DNA of 64,000 nt, from NCBI GenBank assembly GCA_020137815.1, contig CM035353.1, positions 6,195,597-6,259,596 on the forward strand, written 5' to 3'. Under the pieces are notes generated by a model that saw nothing but the letters and a program-made list of their open reading frames with translations, was not told where the DNA came from and did not search any database. Origin of the DNA: Hormiphora californensis. Taxonomy: Eukaryota; Ctenophora; Tentaculata; Cydippida; Pleurobrachiidae. Shown here one piece after another: positions 48,501 through 59,874 of the stretch; the stretch's first letter is position 1; each line of letters begins with the position of its first letter. The position numbers and the translations under genes are program-made.

Positions 48501-51500
48501 AGGCTGTTATGGTGTCTGAGTAGTACAGTTTAGTTACTGTTTAGTTACTGTTGAATTTAGTTTAATGTTCTATTCATTACCTAATTTTATCGTTAATACA
48601 TCCCCTACACAGTGATGGCTCCAATAACGGCGATAAGGATAACGACGGATACCCCAACATTTGTGATAACTGTCCAAGTAATTACCGGCAATAATTTTTG
48701 CTCCTTTAAAGAATCCAAAGTTTACTCCTTCATAAAACACACCGTATCCACTAGATAAACAGAATTGCTTAGCCGAAATGTGCTCCTTCATAAAGTAAAC
48801 CGTATCCACATGCTAGATAAAAATAATAGCTTAGCCGAAATGTGCTCCTTCATAAAACACACCGTATCCATACTAGATAAGAAGAATAGCTTAGCCGAAA
48901 TGTGCTCCTTCATAAAGTATACCGTATCCACACTAGATAAAAAGAATAGCTTAGCCGAAATGTGCTCCTTCATAAAACACACCGTATCCATACTAGATAA
49001 GAAGAATAGCTTAGCCGAAATGTGCTCCTTCATAAAACACACCGTATCCACACTAGATAAGAAGAATCCCGATCAGTATGATAAAAATGCGGATGGTGTT
49101 GGTGACGTGTGTAGTGAATGCCAAAATGAGGAGTGCTTCGATCCAAGATATATTCTCACATGTGACGGTGAGCTAGAGAGGGAGAGAGAGTTAATAGAGG
49201 CATAGAAAAAGGGATATCGGAGTGAAAATATGGTATTTATTTTATGCTTATATAATGTTGATGAAGAGCTTCATTTTTCAACTCCCCCTCACCCTGCTAG
49301 ATGCAAAGGGTGTTGATAGTGACGGTGATGGGGTAGATGATGAGTGTGATAACTGCGTTGATGTAGCTAACACTGCACAAAGAGATACAGATGGAGATGG
49401 AATCGGAGACAGGTTAGTTGAGAACAGTTGACGTTATATCTATCTCTCTCGTGGCATATACACTGAAACGCATCACCTGCATGCCCAAGTGTAGTTAAAA
49501 ATTTGTTGGGTGTCCAGGATCCACCTTCAATCCCGGTTGTAAGTGTTAGTTTTGACTTTGCTAAAACCCGTGGTGGAGCGGGGGAAATAAATTTCCCTTG
49601 CTCAGGCTTCATACTTCAGAGAAATAAAAAAAGATAGTTTTTTCAAACTTTGGAAATTTGAAAGATGTCTGGTTCAAGAAAGTGTTTCATCACCCTACCA
49701 GAAGTTAGTCTAACGTGGAAATCGTGAAGTCAGTCTGCGATCGGCTTAATTAACGATCGAGATCGGTCGTTAAACGTTCGTTTGTCGATGTCCACGTACC
49801 TAATATTGCAAGTAGAATCGATTGAAGGTTTCATTAAGTAAACGGGCTATTAAATTATACAATGTATGGATATCTGGGTTAAAAATTCTGATTTAAAATT
49901 TTTAAGATTTTAAGTTTCTTTTTCATTTCATAAGCACCGCGCCCCATGTCTTCATGGTATTTACCTGACTCCAGTGGCTTTGCTCTATAGAATTCAGATG
50001 CAGTGTTGTAGTACGTAGCCAACCAAAGATAGTCACACTCTAGGTTTGTCCAGTTTTTACAGGAATCGTAAGTGCTCTCAGAAAAATTGTAGTTAAGAAC
50101 TTCCACCCCATTGCAGTCAATTAAAACTGCTGATTCTGTTACAGTAAACGTCCAGATCTTATCAACTTCACTCGGTGGCTCCACAGGAAGATCTATGTAA
50201 GTAATTCCAGTGGGATCGTTCAATAGATCGCTAGTGCACCCATCTAGCCAATACTGAAGTGCGGTAGCCCCAAACTTGATCAATATTCCCGCAAAGTAAA
50301 CTTTTTCTGCTGTTTGCATCGTGACTCCGATAAACTTATCAGTACCAAGTTGACAGCTTGTATTGATCTGAAGAGGGGTCCTCTTCAGGTTCCATGGAAT
50401 ATACTCATCGAAAGCAATGTTCTTCCAGTCGTCTGAAACAAAGTTTCCAAATGTATTAGACATTAAAGCAAAACGTTGAAAGCATGTACCATGTACCAGA
50501 GAAGAGGAAGGGAGTTTGTAACTCGATGTGAACGGTATTTCGAGGTTACATTATACCATTACACCTTTAGTATATCATATCCCTCCGGTAAATCGAGTTT
50601 CAGGCTAATGACGTTTCAATTTTTGAACAGTCTTACTACTAAAACAATACCTTGTGCCATGGTCGGAGAGATGAAAGTCCCAAGCAGAAGTGAAGACATC
50701 ATTATCGGGCTTTTGAAAATGCAAAACATACCGAACGAGATTGTGTGAGAAAGGCAGCGTTTGTCAACATGAAGCTGAGGAGCAGGTGTGAAAGGTAGAT
50801 CACTTCATGGGATCCCGCATGACTAATGACAAGTACCCATTGTATATCATATAGAGAGCTTCTCCCGAGCCATTAGACAGCTGCTGAGATAATGACCATG
50901 GCGAGAGAACACCGTCTAATCACTCGGGAGAAGCTCTCTGCAATCGGTATACCGATCACTAGTCATGCGAGTTTTTAGAGGAAGGTCACCATTAGATTTT
51001 CCACCAAGTCATTAGAGTCTTGATTTATCTGAGAGTGTTTGTAGACCGTTTATCGATTTAAATACGCTTTTGACTAGACAGCTGCGGAGGGGGGGGGGGT
51101 TCAGCCCTTAAAATTAAAATATCCACTCATTAAAAAAATAGCGATATTTTCTCATTTCTCTGAAGCCGGCGCAAGACGTAAAGTCCTTTTTTTTTTCAAC
51201 TGTTCAGGCCTCAACTCGTGTGCGTGCGATATTTTAATTCATGCTGTGCGTGCTACACGTTAACATGTGATAGACACGCAAAACAATTCCGTGCACGACT
51301 TTGGGGGGGGGGGGGTGAACAGTTGAAAAAAAGGACTTTACCCGCTCCACTAGGGGATATAGCAAGGTCAAAACTAACATCTACAACTGGAATTGAAGGT
51401 GGACACCAAAATCATTTTAACCTACCCTCGAGAACGCCGAGTTGCAATGGTCAAGTGACCACTGTTTAACCACTTTTCCCGAGCGAAGCGAAATCTTTCC

Positions 51501-53680
51501 TCCATGCTCAGAGCAGAGCGAAGCGCAATTCTTACTACAATTAGAAGAGTGGTCTGGAATCGCACTGGCGACGAAATGTTTATAACTATATGAATAACTC
51601 ATTTATACAATTTGATTGCATTAATCGTGAACATTATATTGTCTATAACAGTGGGACACCGATTTACCGGGATGCCCGGTATATCGGGGTCTGACGGTTT
51701 ATATGCATCTACAAGATTATTTGTACAACATCCCACTGAATCCAACTCTTGATAAGGTGTGATTCAGACATTGATGATGATGGTATACCCAACGTGTCTG
51801 ATAATTGTATCTACCTGGCGAACACCGAACAAGACTCCACCGACCTGAAGGGGGCTGAGTGTGCCAACAGTGTCAGCTATCCTACCATAGTGGTACATGA
51901 GCTCAATATAATTGTGGTTAATTAATATAGTGAAGAACCAGCTCGATCTCCAAAACCCTAACAAACCCTGTTGAGTACTCCCAACAACCCAGCTAATAAT
52001 TCAAATTACTTGATACAGGAAAACTCGGTGTTGAATGACGCTGATGCCGATGGAGATGGGGTACCTGATGTGGATGATAACTGTCCTCTTGATAAGACCA
52101 TCAGCGACTTTACTTTCACTACCAGTCAGATGGTCGATCTTACAACGTATGTTACACTTTCTGGAGTTCAGATATTATTTCAGATGTAAATTGTGCTGAC
52201 TAATTGGACCGAGATCAGAGTCTGAACCTGACTACTGTAGCTGTTATATAATATATAATAGTCGAACCCTGATTTAACGGGTCCCGATTTACCGGAACCC
52301 CGATTTACCGGGAAAATAAACTTTCCCCGATATTTGTAAATTAACGGTATTTGACCCCGATTTAGCGGGTACCCTTTCCCCCGAGGGTCACGTTAAATCG
52401 GGGTCCGACTGTACTACCTATAACTGAGTTATATACGTGCTGATATTATCATCATCACTTCGCGCAGGAAGATGAATGCTGGTAGTGTGACCTGGCAGGT
52501 CCGTTCCGAGGGAAGAGATGTCGAGATAGAGTGGAGTGAATACACGGAAAGTAATCTTTTCAATCCTATCATACTGCTAGGTGAACCAAGGTTAGTAATT
52601 AGCTACTAATTGATTACTAATTAGCTACTAATTGTCACAGAATCATACTCCTAGTCTAACTAGTTCTTACACATATAATTCTTCTGCATAGCGTACCGGT
52701 AAGTCTAGGGTGCATGGGATGGGGAAAGAGGTCGTTTCATCTCTGGATTGCCAACTTTTCAATAACTTTCCTTTCCAAACTTCCTCCACATCATGCAGTG
52801 TTTGGTATACTAATACACTATATACTAATACACTATACAACCGGTTGAAGACGAGCTGGGTAATATACACGTGTAGTACAAGTAAAAGTCTTGTACATGC
52901 ATTATAGGTTCGAAGAGCTGCAATACGAAGGGACATTTTTTGTACGTGACAACGGTTCCACACCCGATATCGGAACCATCGGCATTGTTTTTGGGTTTCA
53001 GGAACTCTTTGATAAATCAGGTATTACAATTTCACTTTTTGTAACTAAAATAACGATATTTAACACGCATAAAGTAAGTATTCGTTGGGTGAATCTTCAT
53101 TCATGCACAGCCGAGCTGCAGTTGGTGAATATTTACCTTGCTCAACCCTGTCTCACCCCCTCCCCCTCCGCCCGTTTGAAAAATAAGAAGGGCTCGAAAC
53201 AAAACAAGGTGGATGTTGCTGTGCCTGTTATATACTATTTCTGTGCAGGTGCGGTGTCGGTGGTAAAGTTCTACCTGGCCTCATTTCGCCACACCTACTA
53301 CACGTACAATAGTGGGGACTGCACCAATAACCCGGCAAACTGCAACGTAGGCGCTACAACAGGTGGGAAATATGAGTGGTATACTAGTCAGTTGGTGACT
53401 ATTATTTGTACTATTATACTGGAGTTGTTACCCGGGTATGACCATTATGTAGTATGAATTATCCTAAGAGACAAGAATTGTTTATTTTTTTTCTCAACAT
53501 CCATAATTTATACCCAGGTCTTCAAATCCGATCTGTGGTAATGAAGAACAACGCCGCATCAAAAGCATCAAAACGGCAGGCATTTTGGCTATCATCCAGC
53601 TTTGAAGATAGCAACATTGAAACGAAACTGTTGTACCAGGACCCCAATAGAAAAGTCTGGGAGATGGATACTGCTTACCG
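39551..53680 (+). CDS. Multidomain cadherin-like / cbEGF / thrombospondin protein, 25 exons (ends open)
   Basis: Exons 39551-39712, 39963-40086, 40212-40365, 41660-41735, 41888-42000, 42127-42238, 42426-42580, 42689-42789, 43244-43347, 43617-43701, 46752-46918, 47093-47186, 47475-47550, 47818-47933, 48104-48264, 48380-48483, 48613-48677, 49057-49167, 49301-49412, 51757-51892, 52019-52146, 52468-52590, 52908-53020, 53249-53362, 53518-53680 join in one frame, about 990 codons. In order: cadherin-like repeats (DYDTL..., DIQDTNDNCP), Cys-rich modules, cbEGFs (DIDEC, DINEC), TSP3 calcium repeats (DSDGDGVDDECDNC and kin) and a TSP-C-terminal lectin-like fold (YEGTFFVRD, GIVFGFQ, GLQIRSV, MDTAYR). 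It is probably a secreted calcium-binding matrix protein. It may be the continuation of the LRR/fibro-slime blocks. One intron is GC-AG (after 42789). The final exon is uncertain. Confidence 0.88.
40352..41545. repeat. 41/46-bp minisatellite made from a 5' splice junction (27 copies)
   Basis: Each unit has the last 14 exonic bases GGTAGCGTCAACAG of exon 40212-40365 plus intron GTTYGTGCTGGG and TGGCTGTGAGAG. Two unit lengths (41 and 46 bp) differ by CTGTG. Reading past the first donor gives 12 codons and then TAG. The long minus-strand ORFs here are repeat artefacts. Confidence 0.95.
42953..43025. mobile_element. Hairpin MITE (73 bp)
   Basis: GTTCATTAGTCGTTTACTAA with CAATA pairs with TATTG and TTTAGTAAACGGCTAATAAC. 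It lies in an intron of the TSP-like gene. Confidence 0.75.
43341..43520. repeat. 22-bp repeat derived from a 5' splice site
   Basis: Exon 43244-43347 ends AATGAG/GTAATT. The intron continues with TGAGGTGAGGTGAGGTAAAC and about four copies of GAGGTAAAATATGAGGYGACGT, each containing GAG/GTAA donor-like sequence. Confidence 0.85.
43912..45000 (-). CDS. Intronless Golgi carbohydrate sulfotransferase (362 residues), nested in an intron
   Basis: A single-exon ORF with an N-terminal hydrophobic signal-anchor (MIYYLLFSLVLPVLQPL), as in type II Golgi enzymes. The 5'-phosphosulfate-binding loop is at residues 43-57 (LASFRGGSTFMGQLF), followed by YLFEPLH at 65-71. The 3'-phosphate-binding motif is VHVVRHPVPMIMSRARS at 184-200. 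These are the hallmarks of the GlcNAc/Gal/GalNAc 6-O-sulfotransferase (CHST1-7-type) family, which transfers sulfate from PAPS to glycans in the Golgi lumen; intronless genes are common in that family. It lies antisense in the 3-kb intron between TSP-like exons 43617-43701 and 46752-46918. The exact acceptor sugar cannot be told from sequence. Length matches the family. Confidence 0.93.
   Translation of the reverse strand: MIYYLLFSLVLPVLQPLPGSTKVNHDPGLQAAPLPSKRFVIILASFRGGSTFMGQLFDHNPTVQYLFEPLHMDDIENLVKGGRVEGVEERHTTTEHRLLYLNQILSSCQVYPTSFNSLYQYCGSEEENMALHNSTICPPTHSAADMVEICRVRDITVLKVIRLQGLKELLKLPRIRDAGDVRIVHVVRHPVPMIMSRARSAMWFYYRHRTLNEPFFESLITGQHRVLAGWEAATYCMETEKTVKLAARDPWFRRRYLRVRHEDISTHPLQWAGRVYRHVGLHLTGDMERYIRDITTGQGGLERDPSLTVNKNSSALVHKWRELSSDRIWWTNVREIESVCGGMMKQLGYRFDGENTNRVYSL
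45435..46171. mobile_element. pogo/Tigger-like element, 737 bp, non-autonomous
   Basis: Starts CAGTCGGACCCCGATTTACC and ends GGTAAATCGGGGTCCGACTG, flanked by TA (45433-45434, 46172-46173). It has internal repeats of CCGGTAAATCGGGG and an internal pair around TTCGAATCGG / CCTGCCGCTAATTAGACGGT. It has no transposase. It is the longest member here of a family with TIR CAGTCGGACCCCGATTTA; TA targets and this TIR style fit pogo/Tigger. Confidence 0.88.
46600..46707. mobile_element. 3' fragment of a pogo/Tigger-like MITE
   Basis: Ends GGTAAATCGGGGTCTGACTG followed by TA and contains GTGCCCGGTATATCGGG. The left TIR is missing. Confidence 0.8.
47215..47375. repeat. 13-16-bp repeat GGTGTTACTAATT
   Basis: About ten degenerate copies in a TSP-like gene intron. 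Confidence 0.9.
48722..49068. repeat. 60-bp minisatellite made from a 3' splice junction (six copies), open in the exon frame
   Basis: Each unit ends with the acceptor CCGTATCCACACTAG followed by exonic ATAAGAAGAAT of TSP3 exon 49057-49167. Four upstream acceptor copies stay in the exon frame, each adding a 20-residue unit (NSLAEMCSFIKHTVSTLDKK). The oldest copy is out of frame because of 2 extra bases in the next unit. Confidence 0.93.
49879..50702 (-). CDS. Small secreted protein of unknown function (201 residues), nested in an intron
   Basis: Exon 1 (50651-50702) encodes a signal peptide MMSSLLLGTFISPTMAQ. The donor GTATTG and acceptor TTTGTTTCAG join it in phase to exon 2 (49879-50432), which begins DDWKNIAFDEYIPWNLK. 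The mature part has six Cys, several N-glycosylation sequons (NTS, NFS, NWT) and the stretches IWTFTVTESAVLIDCNGVEV and ATYYNTASEFYRAK. It ends in a Lys-rich tail. It lies antisense in the intron between TSP-like exons 49301-49412 and 51757-51892. I do not recognise the family with confidence. Starting at the in-exon ATG at 50463 would lose the signal peptide, so the spliced start is preferred. Confidence 0.8.
50852..50942. mobile_element. Hairpin MITE (about 90 bp)
   Basis: AGAGAGCTTCTCCCGAG with CCATTAGAC pairs with GTCTAATCA and CTCGGGAGAAGCTCTCT. It is in the intron upstream of exon 51757-51892. Confidence 0.82.
51179..51340. mobile_element. Inverted-repeat element (162 bp)
   Basis: TAAAGTCC(T)nCAACTGTTCA at the left pairs with TGAACAGTTG(A)nGGACTTTA at the right. 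A G run lies just inside the right arm. Confidence 0.78.
51650..51697. mobile_element. Very short pogo/Tigger-like MITE remnant
   Basis: CAGTGGGACACCGATTTACC joined to CCGGTATATCGGGGTCTGAC, about 48 bp, between TA dinucleotides. Confidence 0.7.
52258..52411. mobile_element. pogo/Tigger-like MITE, about 154 bp
   Basis: Starts AGTCGAACCCTGATTTAACG and ends CGTTAAATCGGGGTCCGACTG followed by TA. It is in an intron of the TSP-like gene. Confidence 0.85.
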
Positions 53681-55464
<1,784 letters not shown>

Positions 55465-55635
55465 CAGTCGGATCCCGATTTAGGGGCCCCCGATTTAGTG
55501 GAACCCCGATTTAGGGACAGGATTTTTTCCCCCGATATAGGAAATTAACCTTATTTGACCCCGATTTAGTGGACACCCCGATTTAGTGGACAAGAGCCTT
55601 TCCCCCGAGGGTGTCCCTAAATCGGGGTCCGACTG
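55465..55635. mobile_element. pogo/Tigger-like MITE, 171 bp, overlapping a coding 3' end
   Basis: CAGTCGGATCCCGATTTAG to CTAAATCGGGGTCCGACTG, flanked by TA (55463-55464, 55636-55637). Its right TIR, read on the minus strand, supplies the last codons and stop of the sulfotransferase at 55617-57278. Confidence 0.9.
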
Positions 55636-57278
55636 TAGTTTACATACACAGGGGAATACTCAAACATTTTATAATCTAGTTCATAAATCTTATTTAGTTG
55701 TTTCTGCTGATCTTCATTCAGCTGCCCAATATGTTCATCTACCTCCGTCCCCTTCACTTCCTTTTTTCCTGAGGAGTTGTGTTTTCCCATAAAATACTCC
55801 AGGTATTCTGATAGATTAAGGCGTTTCAACAAATACGGCACTTCCTCCTCTTCATTTTCGAGTTTCACAACCATGTCAATTTCATTCTGACAAGTATCTG
55901 TGAACTGTGATGCCGGCATCCAGTGAGGGTTTGTACCCTTGTTGTCGTGTTTGCTCCGTGCGAAAAGGATCCATTTGACAAACTCACGAAATGTCGGTGG
56001 AGCGAGATATGGGTTTGTATTGTTCTCATCTGGTTCAAATTTACCTGTTACCCACTTGTTCAGCTCATCATTGTACCCTCGGTGTAACGTGTTATCAGCA
56101 ACTTGTCGAGAATGCAGGATAGTGGGTTTCACCCAGAGGTCCCTCATTGAGTTCAATTCACCCTTATCCGTCACCGTCTTCCTATAATGAGAAACCAGTC
56201 TGGAGAGAGGGTGACGAACAATAGTGAACCTGATACTGTCTCTCGATTCCTGAGCAAATGTCCTTATTCTACCATTTTCTCTCCCTTTTCTCACCGTTTC
56301 TTTTCTAAGTTTATGACTAATTAGTTCATGTATACTAACACTCTTAACTTTTGGGTGAAAATGATCAAGAAAGAATAGTTTCCAATTCGTACTGGAGGCT
56401 TTGAAGACTGGCGCCCAGGTCACTTTCAACTCCTTAAAATGAAACATATAAAAGTAGTTGAAGTTTGGGTAATGTCTAGCTTTGCAAACGTCCTTGATGT
56501 GCTCCATCCGTTTATTGATGGTTGCCTCGACAGACACAGTTTCAACAGGTTCGTTTTGCTCTGGGTCTGATATCCCCTCTGGGTCTGATATCCCCTCTGG
56601 GTCTGATATCCCCTCTGAGTCTGATATCCCCTCTGGGTCTGATATCCCCTCTGGGTCTGATATCCCCTCTGGGTCTGATATCCCCTCTGGGTCTGATATC
56701 CCCTCTGGGTCTGATATCCCCTCTGGGTCTGATATCCCCTCTGGGTCTGATATCCTCTCTGGGTCTGATATCCCCTCTGGGTCTGATATCCCCTCTGGGT
56801 CTGATATCCCCTCTGGGTCTGATATCCCCTCTGGGTCTGATATCCCCTCTGGGTCTGATATCCCCTCTGGGTCTGATATCCCCTCTGGGTCTGATATCCC
56901 CTTTGGGTCTGATATCCCCTCTGGGTCTGATATCCCCTCTGGGTCTGATATCCCCTCTGGGTCTGATATCCCCTCTGGGTCTGATATCCCCTCTGGGTCT
57001 GATATCCCCTCTGGGTCTGATATCGCCTCTGGGTCTGATATCCTCTCTGGGTCTGATATCCCCTCTGGATCTGATATCCCCTCTGGGTCTGATATCCCCT
57101 CTGGGTCTGATATCTCTTCTGGGTCTGATATCCCCTCTGTGTCTGATATCCCCTCTGGGTCTGATATCCCCTCTGGGTCTGATATCCCCAGACCACGATT
57201 AATGTTGTATGTCAATAGAATGATCAAAAGGAAGGCTATCGCCCAAGAAAAAGGTGTTTTTCCCCTAACAAGAGCCAT
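55617..57278 (-). CDS. Type II sulfotransferase (HNK-1ST/CHST8-14-like) with a hexapeptide-repeat stem (553 residues)
   Basis: A short cytoplasmic end and membrane anchor (SWAIAFLLIILLTYNI, residues 11-26) precede a stem of about 35 copies of GISDPE (residues 31-239). The catalytic domain follows. The PAPS 5'-site is seen at VFKASSTNWKLFF and the 3'-site at IRFTIVRHPLSRLVSHYRK; NKIYELDYKMFEYS near the end matches the usual C-terminus. The family (Sulfotransfer_2) sulfates GalNAc, GlcA or dermatan/chondroitin in the Golgi lumen; the substrate here is unknown. One exon, no introns. The final YSRTPI and the stop codon come from a MITE inserted at the 3' end. The repeat stem is acidic and probably disordered, holding the enzyme away from the membrane. 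Confidence 0.92.
   Translation of the reverse strand: MALVRGKTPFSWAIAFLLIILLTYNINRGLGISDPEGISDPEGISDTEGISDPEEISDPEGISDPEGISDPEGISDPERISDPEAISDPEGISDPEGISDPEGISDPEGISDPEGISDPEGISDPKGISDPEGISDPEGISDPEGISDPEGISDPEGISDPEGISDPEGISDPERISDPEGISDPEGISDPEGISDPEGISDPEGISDPEGISDPEGISDSEGISDPEGISDPEGISDPEQNEPVETVSVEATINKRMEHIKDVCKARHYPNFNYFYMFHFKELKVTWAPVFKASSTNWKLFFLDHFHPKVKSVSIHELISHKLRKETVRKGRENGRIRTFAQESRDSIRFTIVRHPLSRLVSHYRKTVTDKGELNSMRDLWVKPTILHSRQVADNTLHRGYNDELNKWVTGKFEPDENNTNPYLAPPTFREFVKWILFARSKHDNKGTNPHWMPASQFTDTCQNEIDMVVKLENEEEEVPYLLKRLNLSEYLEYFMGKHNSSGKKEVKGTEVDEHIGQLNEDQQKQLNKIYELDYKMFEYSPVYVNYSRTPI
56562..57186. repeat. 18-bp coding minisatellite (about 35 copies)
   Basis: The unit TCTGATATCCCCTCTGGG (plus strand) encodes GISDPE on the minus strand. 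Most differences are single substitutions. All units are 18 bp, so the frame is kept, and the array is stop-free in other frames too. Confidence 0.97.
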
Positions 57279-58556
57279 ACCACTACGAAAACAGCCTCGA
57301 TATAGTCGATTTTGATGAAACTGTAAGGTCAGAATGTTCTTTGGACTTTGGAATAACTCCTATTAATAATTGATAATTGATATTATATATCACAACTAAG
57401 TAAACAATTCATAAGCAGAATAGAGAATAGATCAGGACAATGAATCAGGACGAACAATTGGTAAATAAATTACCCTACCTTGTGGACATTATATTATTAC
57501 TTATACCGCTATGCTATGTAATGATGGGTAATTTCGTTACCTAGAAAAATAACGAGAGGCTCAATGATCAGAACTACTGTGAGACAAACAAAGAATTCTG
57601 GGTCATATATTCTGCTTGATGATCCAGAAAAATCACACGCAACACTTCTACACACAAGCCCTCCTAAACTAGAAATAGTAGAGACTTGTTGTTTGGAACA
57701 CGTGGTTCCTTACATCATTGCACTCGGTGTGCTAAATGCAATGACTAAAGGGTATTGGATTGAATGGACAGTATATAGCTGTATATTGATGTTATGTACA
57801 ATGATTGTACATAGAAGATATCTCAGATAATATACACCAGAAATGAGAGCTACATTAAGAAACACAGCACTGGACAGTGGACGGAGAGAATTTAGTTGTA
57901 TTTTAAGATACAAGCTGTGAACTAGAGAGAATTGTAAAATCCCAAATTTACACATTAATCATATGCAAGAACAGTTCATATGCAAGATAAAGAATTGGCT
58001 CCATTGCAACCTATTCTCGCTCCGCGAACAATAGGCTCCCGCTCCGTTGCTAGCAAGAACTCACGTGCACGCCATGTAAAGCACGTTTTTAGCAAATCGC
58101 ACGCGACAGACCGTATTTTAAGACCTTTTTAGCTGACCTGGCACTACTCAAACGTCAATTATCGCCTCATTTCGCGTCGTGATGAATCGGCGGGTAATTT
58201 CCCATGCTAACAAGGCCATGACGATTCACCCAGCTGTACCCGCAGATTGTCCCAGGACCGAGTAGGAGCTTGCAGCCAGGTCTTTAAATAATTGCTCATG
58301 TTTAGCGTCAATTTTGACCCACTATTCCTCAAATACTGATACTCGCGGGTATTTTCCGTAAAACTAGAGACAATTATCTGCCAGGAGCAACAAACGAGAT
58401 GCAAATCGGTTCAGTAGTTCCTTGCAGCCAGGTCTTTGAAAAAGTTTGCTCTAAAATCAATAATGGAGCGAGCGGAGGCCTGTGCCCTGTATGTGAGATC
58501 GATCTCGATCGCTGTGCGACCTCGATCTCACTCAGGTATCAATGTGGGCAAGATAA

Positions 58557-58805
58557 AGAGCAGTTCTGTAGAAGAAGGAGCAAAGAGCAGCGAAACGCAA
58601 AATAAAAAAGTACCAAGATGTTTGTTTGGTTCAACATTCTACTGGTTACGGAAAAGGAATAGGTAGTGCTACCGAGCTGATCTTTCTGGTAGGATGTAAA
58701 AACCCGAGCTACTCAAGCCGTTAACTTAGTAATAACCGAGTAGTACCAAGTATACATAGGTATTACCTAGAACGTCATTCATCAATGAATCATCGTGTGC
58801 AGATC
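58557..58805. repeat. Dispersed repeat, copy 2
   Basis: Direct copy of 33298-33540 with point differences and a roughly 30-bp length change before ATTCATCAATGAATCATC. Confidence 0.85.
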
Positions 58806-58935
58806 ACAACCCTGCATTTCCTAGCCGTTTGAATTGAAGCTGTAAAGAAAGGAAATCATGACATGGGCTATCAAAAAAATTTGATTCGATTCTATCTTTG
58901 TGCTCAAAATCTACTCGTATCGATTCGATCACTCT

Positions 58936-59466
58936 CACTGGAGTTAGCAGGTGCTGATTGATTTCGCAATCGCTTACTGGAGCAAGCGACAGGTGCTGAC
59001 TCTTATTTTCTTGTAAAAGATATCAAGAGTTATGTAAGTATGAGAATGGTGATTCCATTCTCTTGTGTGGTAAGCGCCGCTATTAAGCGACGTGTGGACT
59101 CTTAAAGTAAGAGTGGTCCTGGTGGTACTCCCCGTTCATCCACTAAGTTTTGTGAGAAAACACGGGAATACGGTGTCTGAATTATACCTGCACTGGCAGG
59201 CTTTTATATGTTGCAACATGTAAAAGCCTGCCAGCGCCCACGTGCCAACGCGCCGCGCGAGATATTCTCTCTCAAGGGGGAGAGAAGGGCACCCTGTCTC
59301 TCACTTTCTCTCCCCAATTCTTTTCCCTTGTTGCTCACTCAAAATAAGAGTTTTGAGAGAACACACAGCACTGTCGCTTAAAAGAGTTATAACTCTTTTA
59401 AGCGACAGTGCTGTGTGTTCTCTCAAATGCTGTCTGTTTTGTCGATTGTCGCTAACTCCAGTAAGA
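58936..59466. mobile_element. Inverted-repeat element containing two palindromes
   Basis: TCTCACTGGAGTTAGC near the left pairs with GCTAACTCCAGTAAGAG at the right. Inside are a 42-bp hairpin (59193-59234, CTGGCAGGCTTTTA arms) and a perfect 76-bp palindrome (59352-59427). No ORF. The outer boundary is tentative. Confidence 0.6.
59352..59427. repeat. Perfect 76-bp palindrome without spacer
   Basis: The left half runs TTTGAGAGAACACACAGCAC onward to GAGTTA, and the right half is its exact reverse complement. The centre lies between 59389 and 59390 (GTTATAAC). Confidence 0.95.
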
Positions 59467-59519
59467 GTCGTATGATTTCCCTCCATTCTCTTTCTTTTTT
59501 CCTCCCCACGATAACATAA

Positions 59520-59522
59520 CTA

Positions 59523-59588
<66 letters not shown>

Positions 59589-59606
59589 TCTCTCCCTCTC
59601 TCTCTC

Positions 59607-59672
<66 letters not shown>

Positions 59673-59770
59673 TCTCTATCTCTCTCTCTCACTCTCTCTC
59701 TCTCTCTCCCTCTCTCTCTCGCTATCTCTATCTCTCTCACTCTATCTAACTCGCTAGATATCTTTATCCG
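59520..59770. repeat. (TC)n microsatellite, about 250 bp
   Basis: CT repeat with CCC and ATCT interruptions. Confidence 0.95.
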
Positions 59771-59874
59771 TTTCTCTCCCTCTCTGTATCAAACATATTT
59801 TATCCATTGCTAAAAGCAAAGATAATAGCTTTCCTTGCTAAAACTCGGGGATAGATAGCTGATAGATAGATAGA

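Noticed and set aside
56426-57315. Alternative long ORFs over the 18-bp array (GYQTQR, SGSDIP, LISPLG repeats)
   Set aside because: The array is stop-free in several frames. Only the GISDPE frame links a membrane anchor to the sulfotransferase domain.
57564-57830. 88-residue plus-strand ORF
   Set aside because: No signal peptide, domain or splice partner; composition is like its non-coding surroundings.
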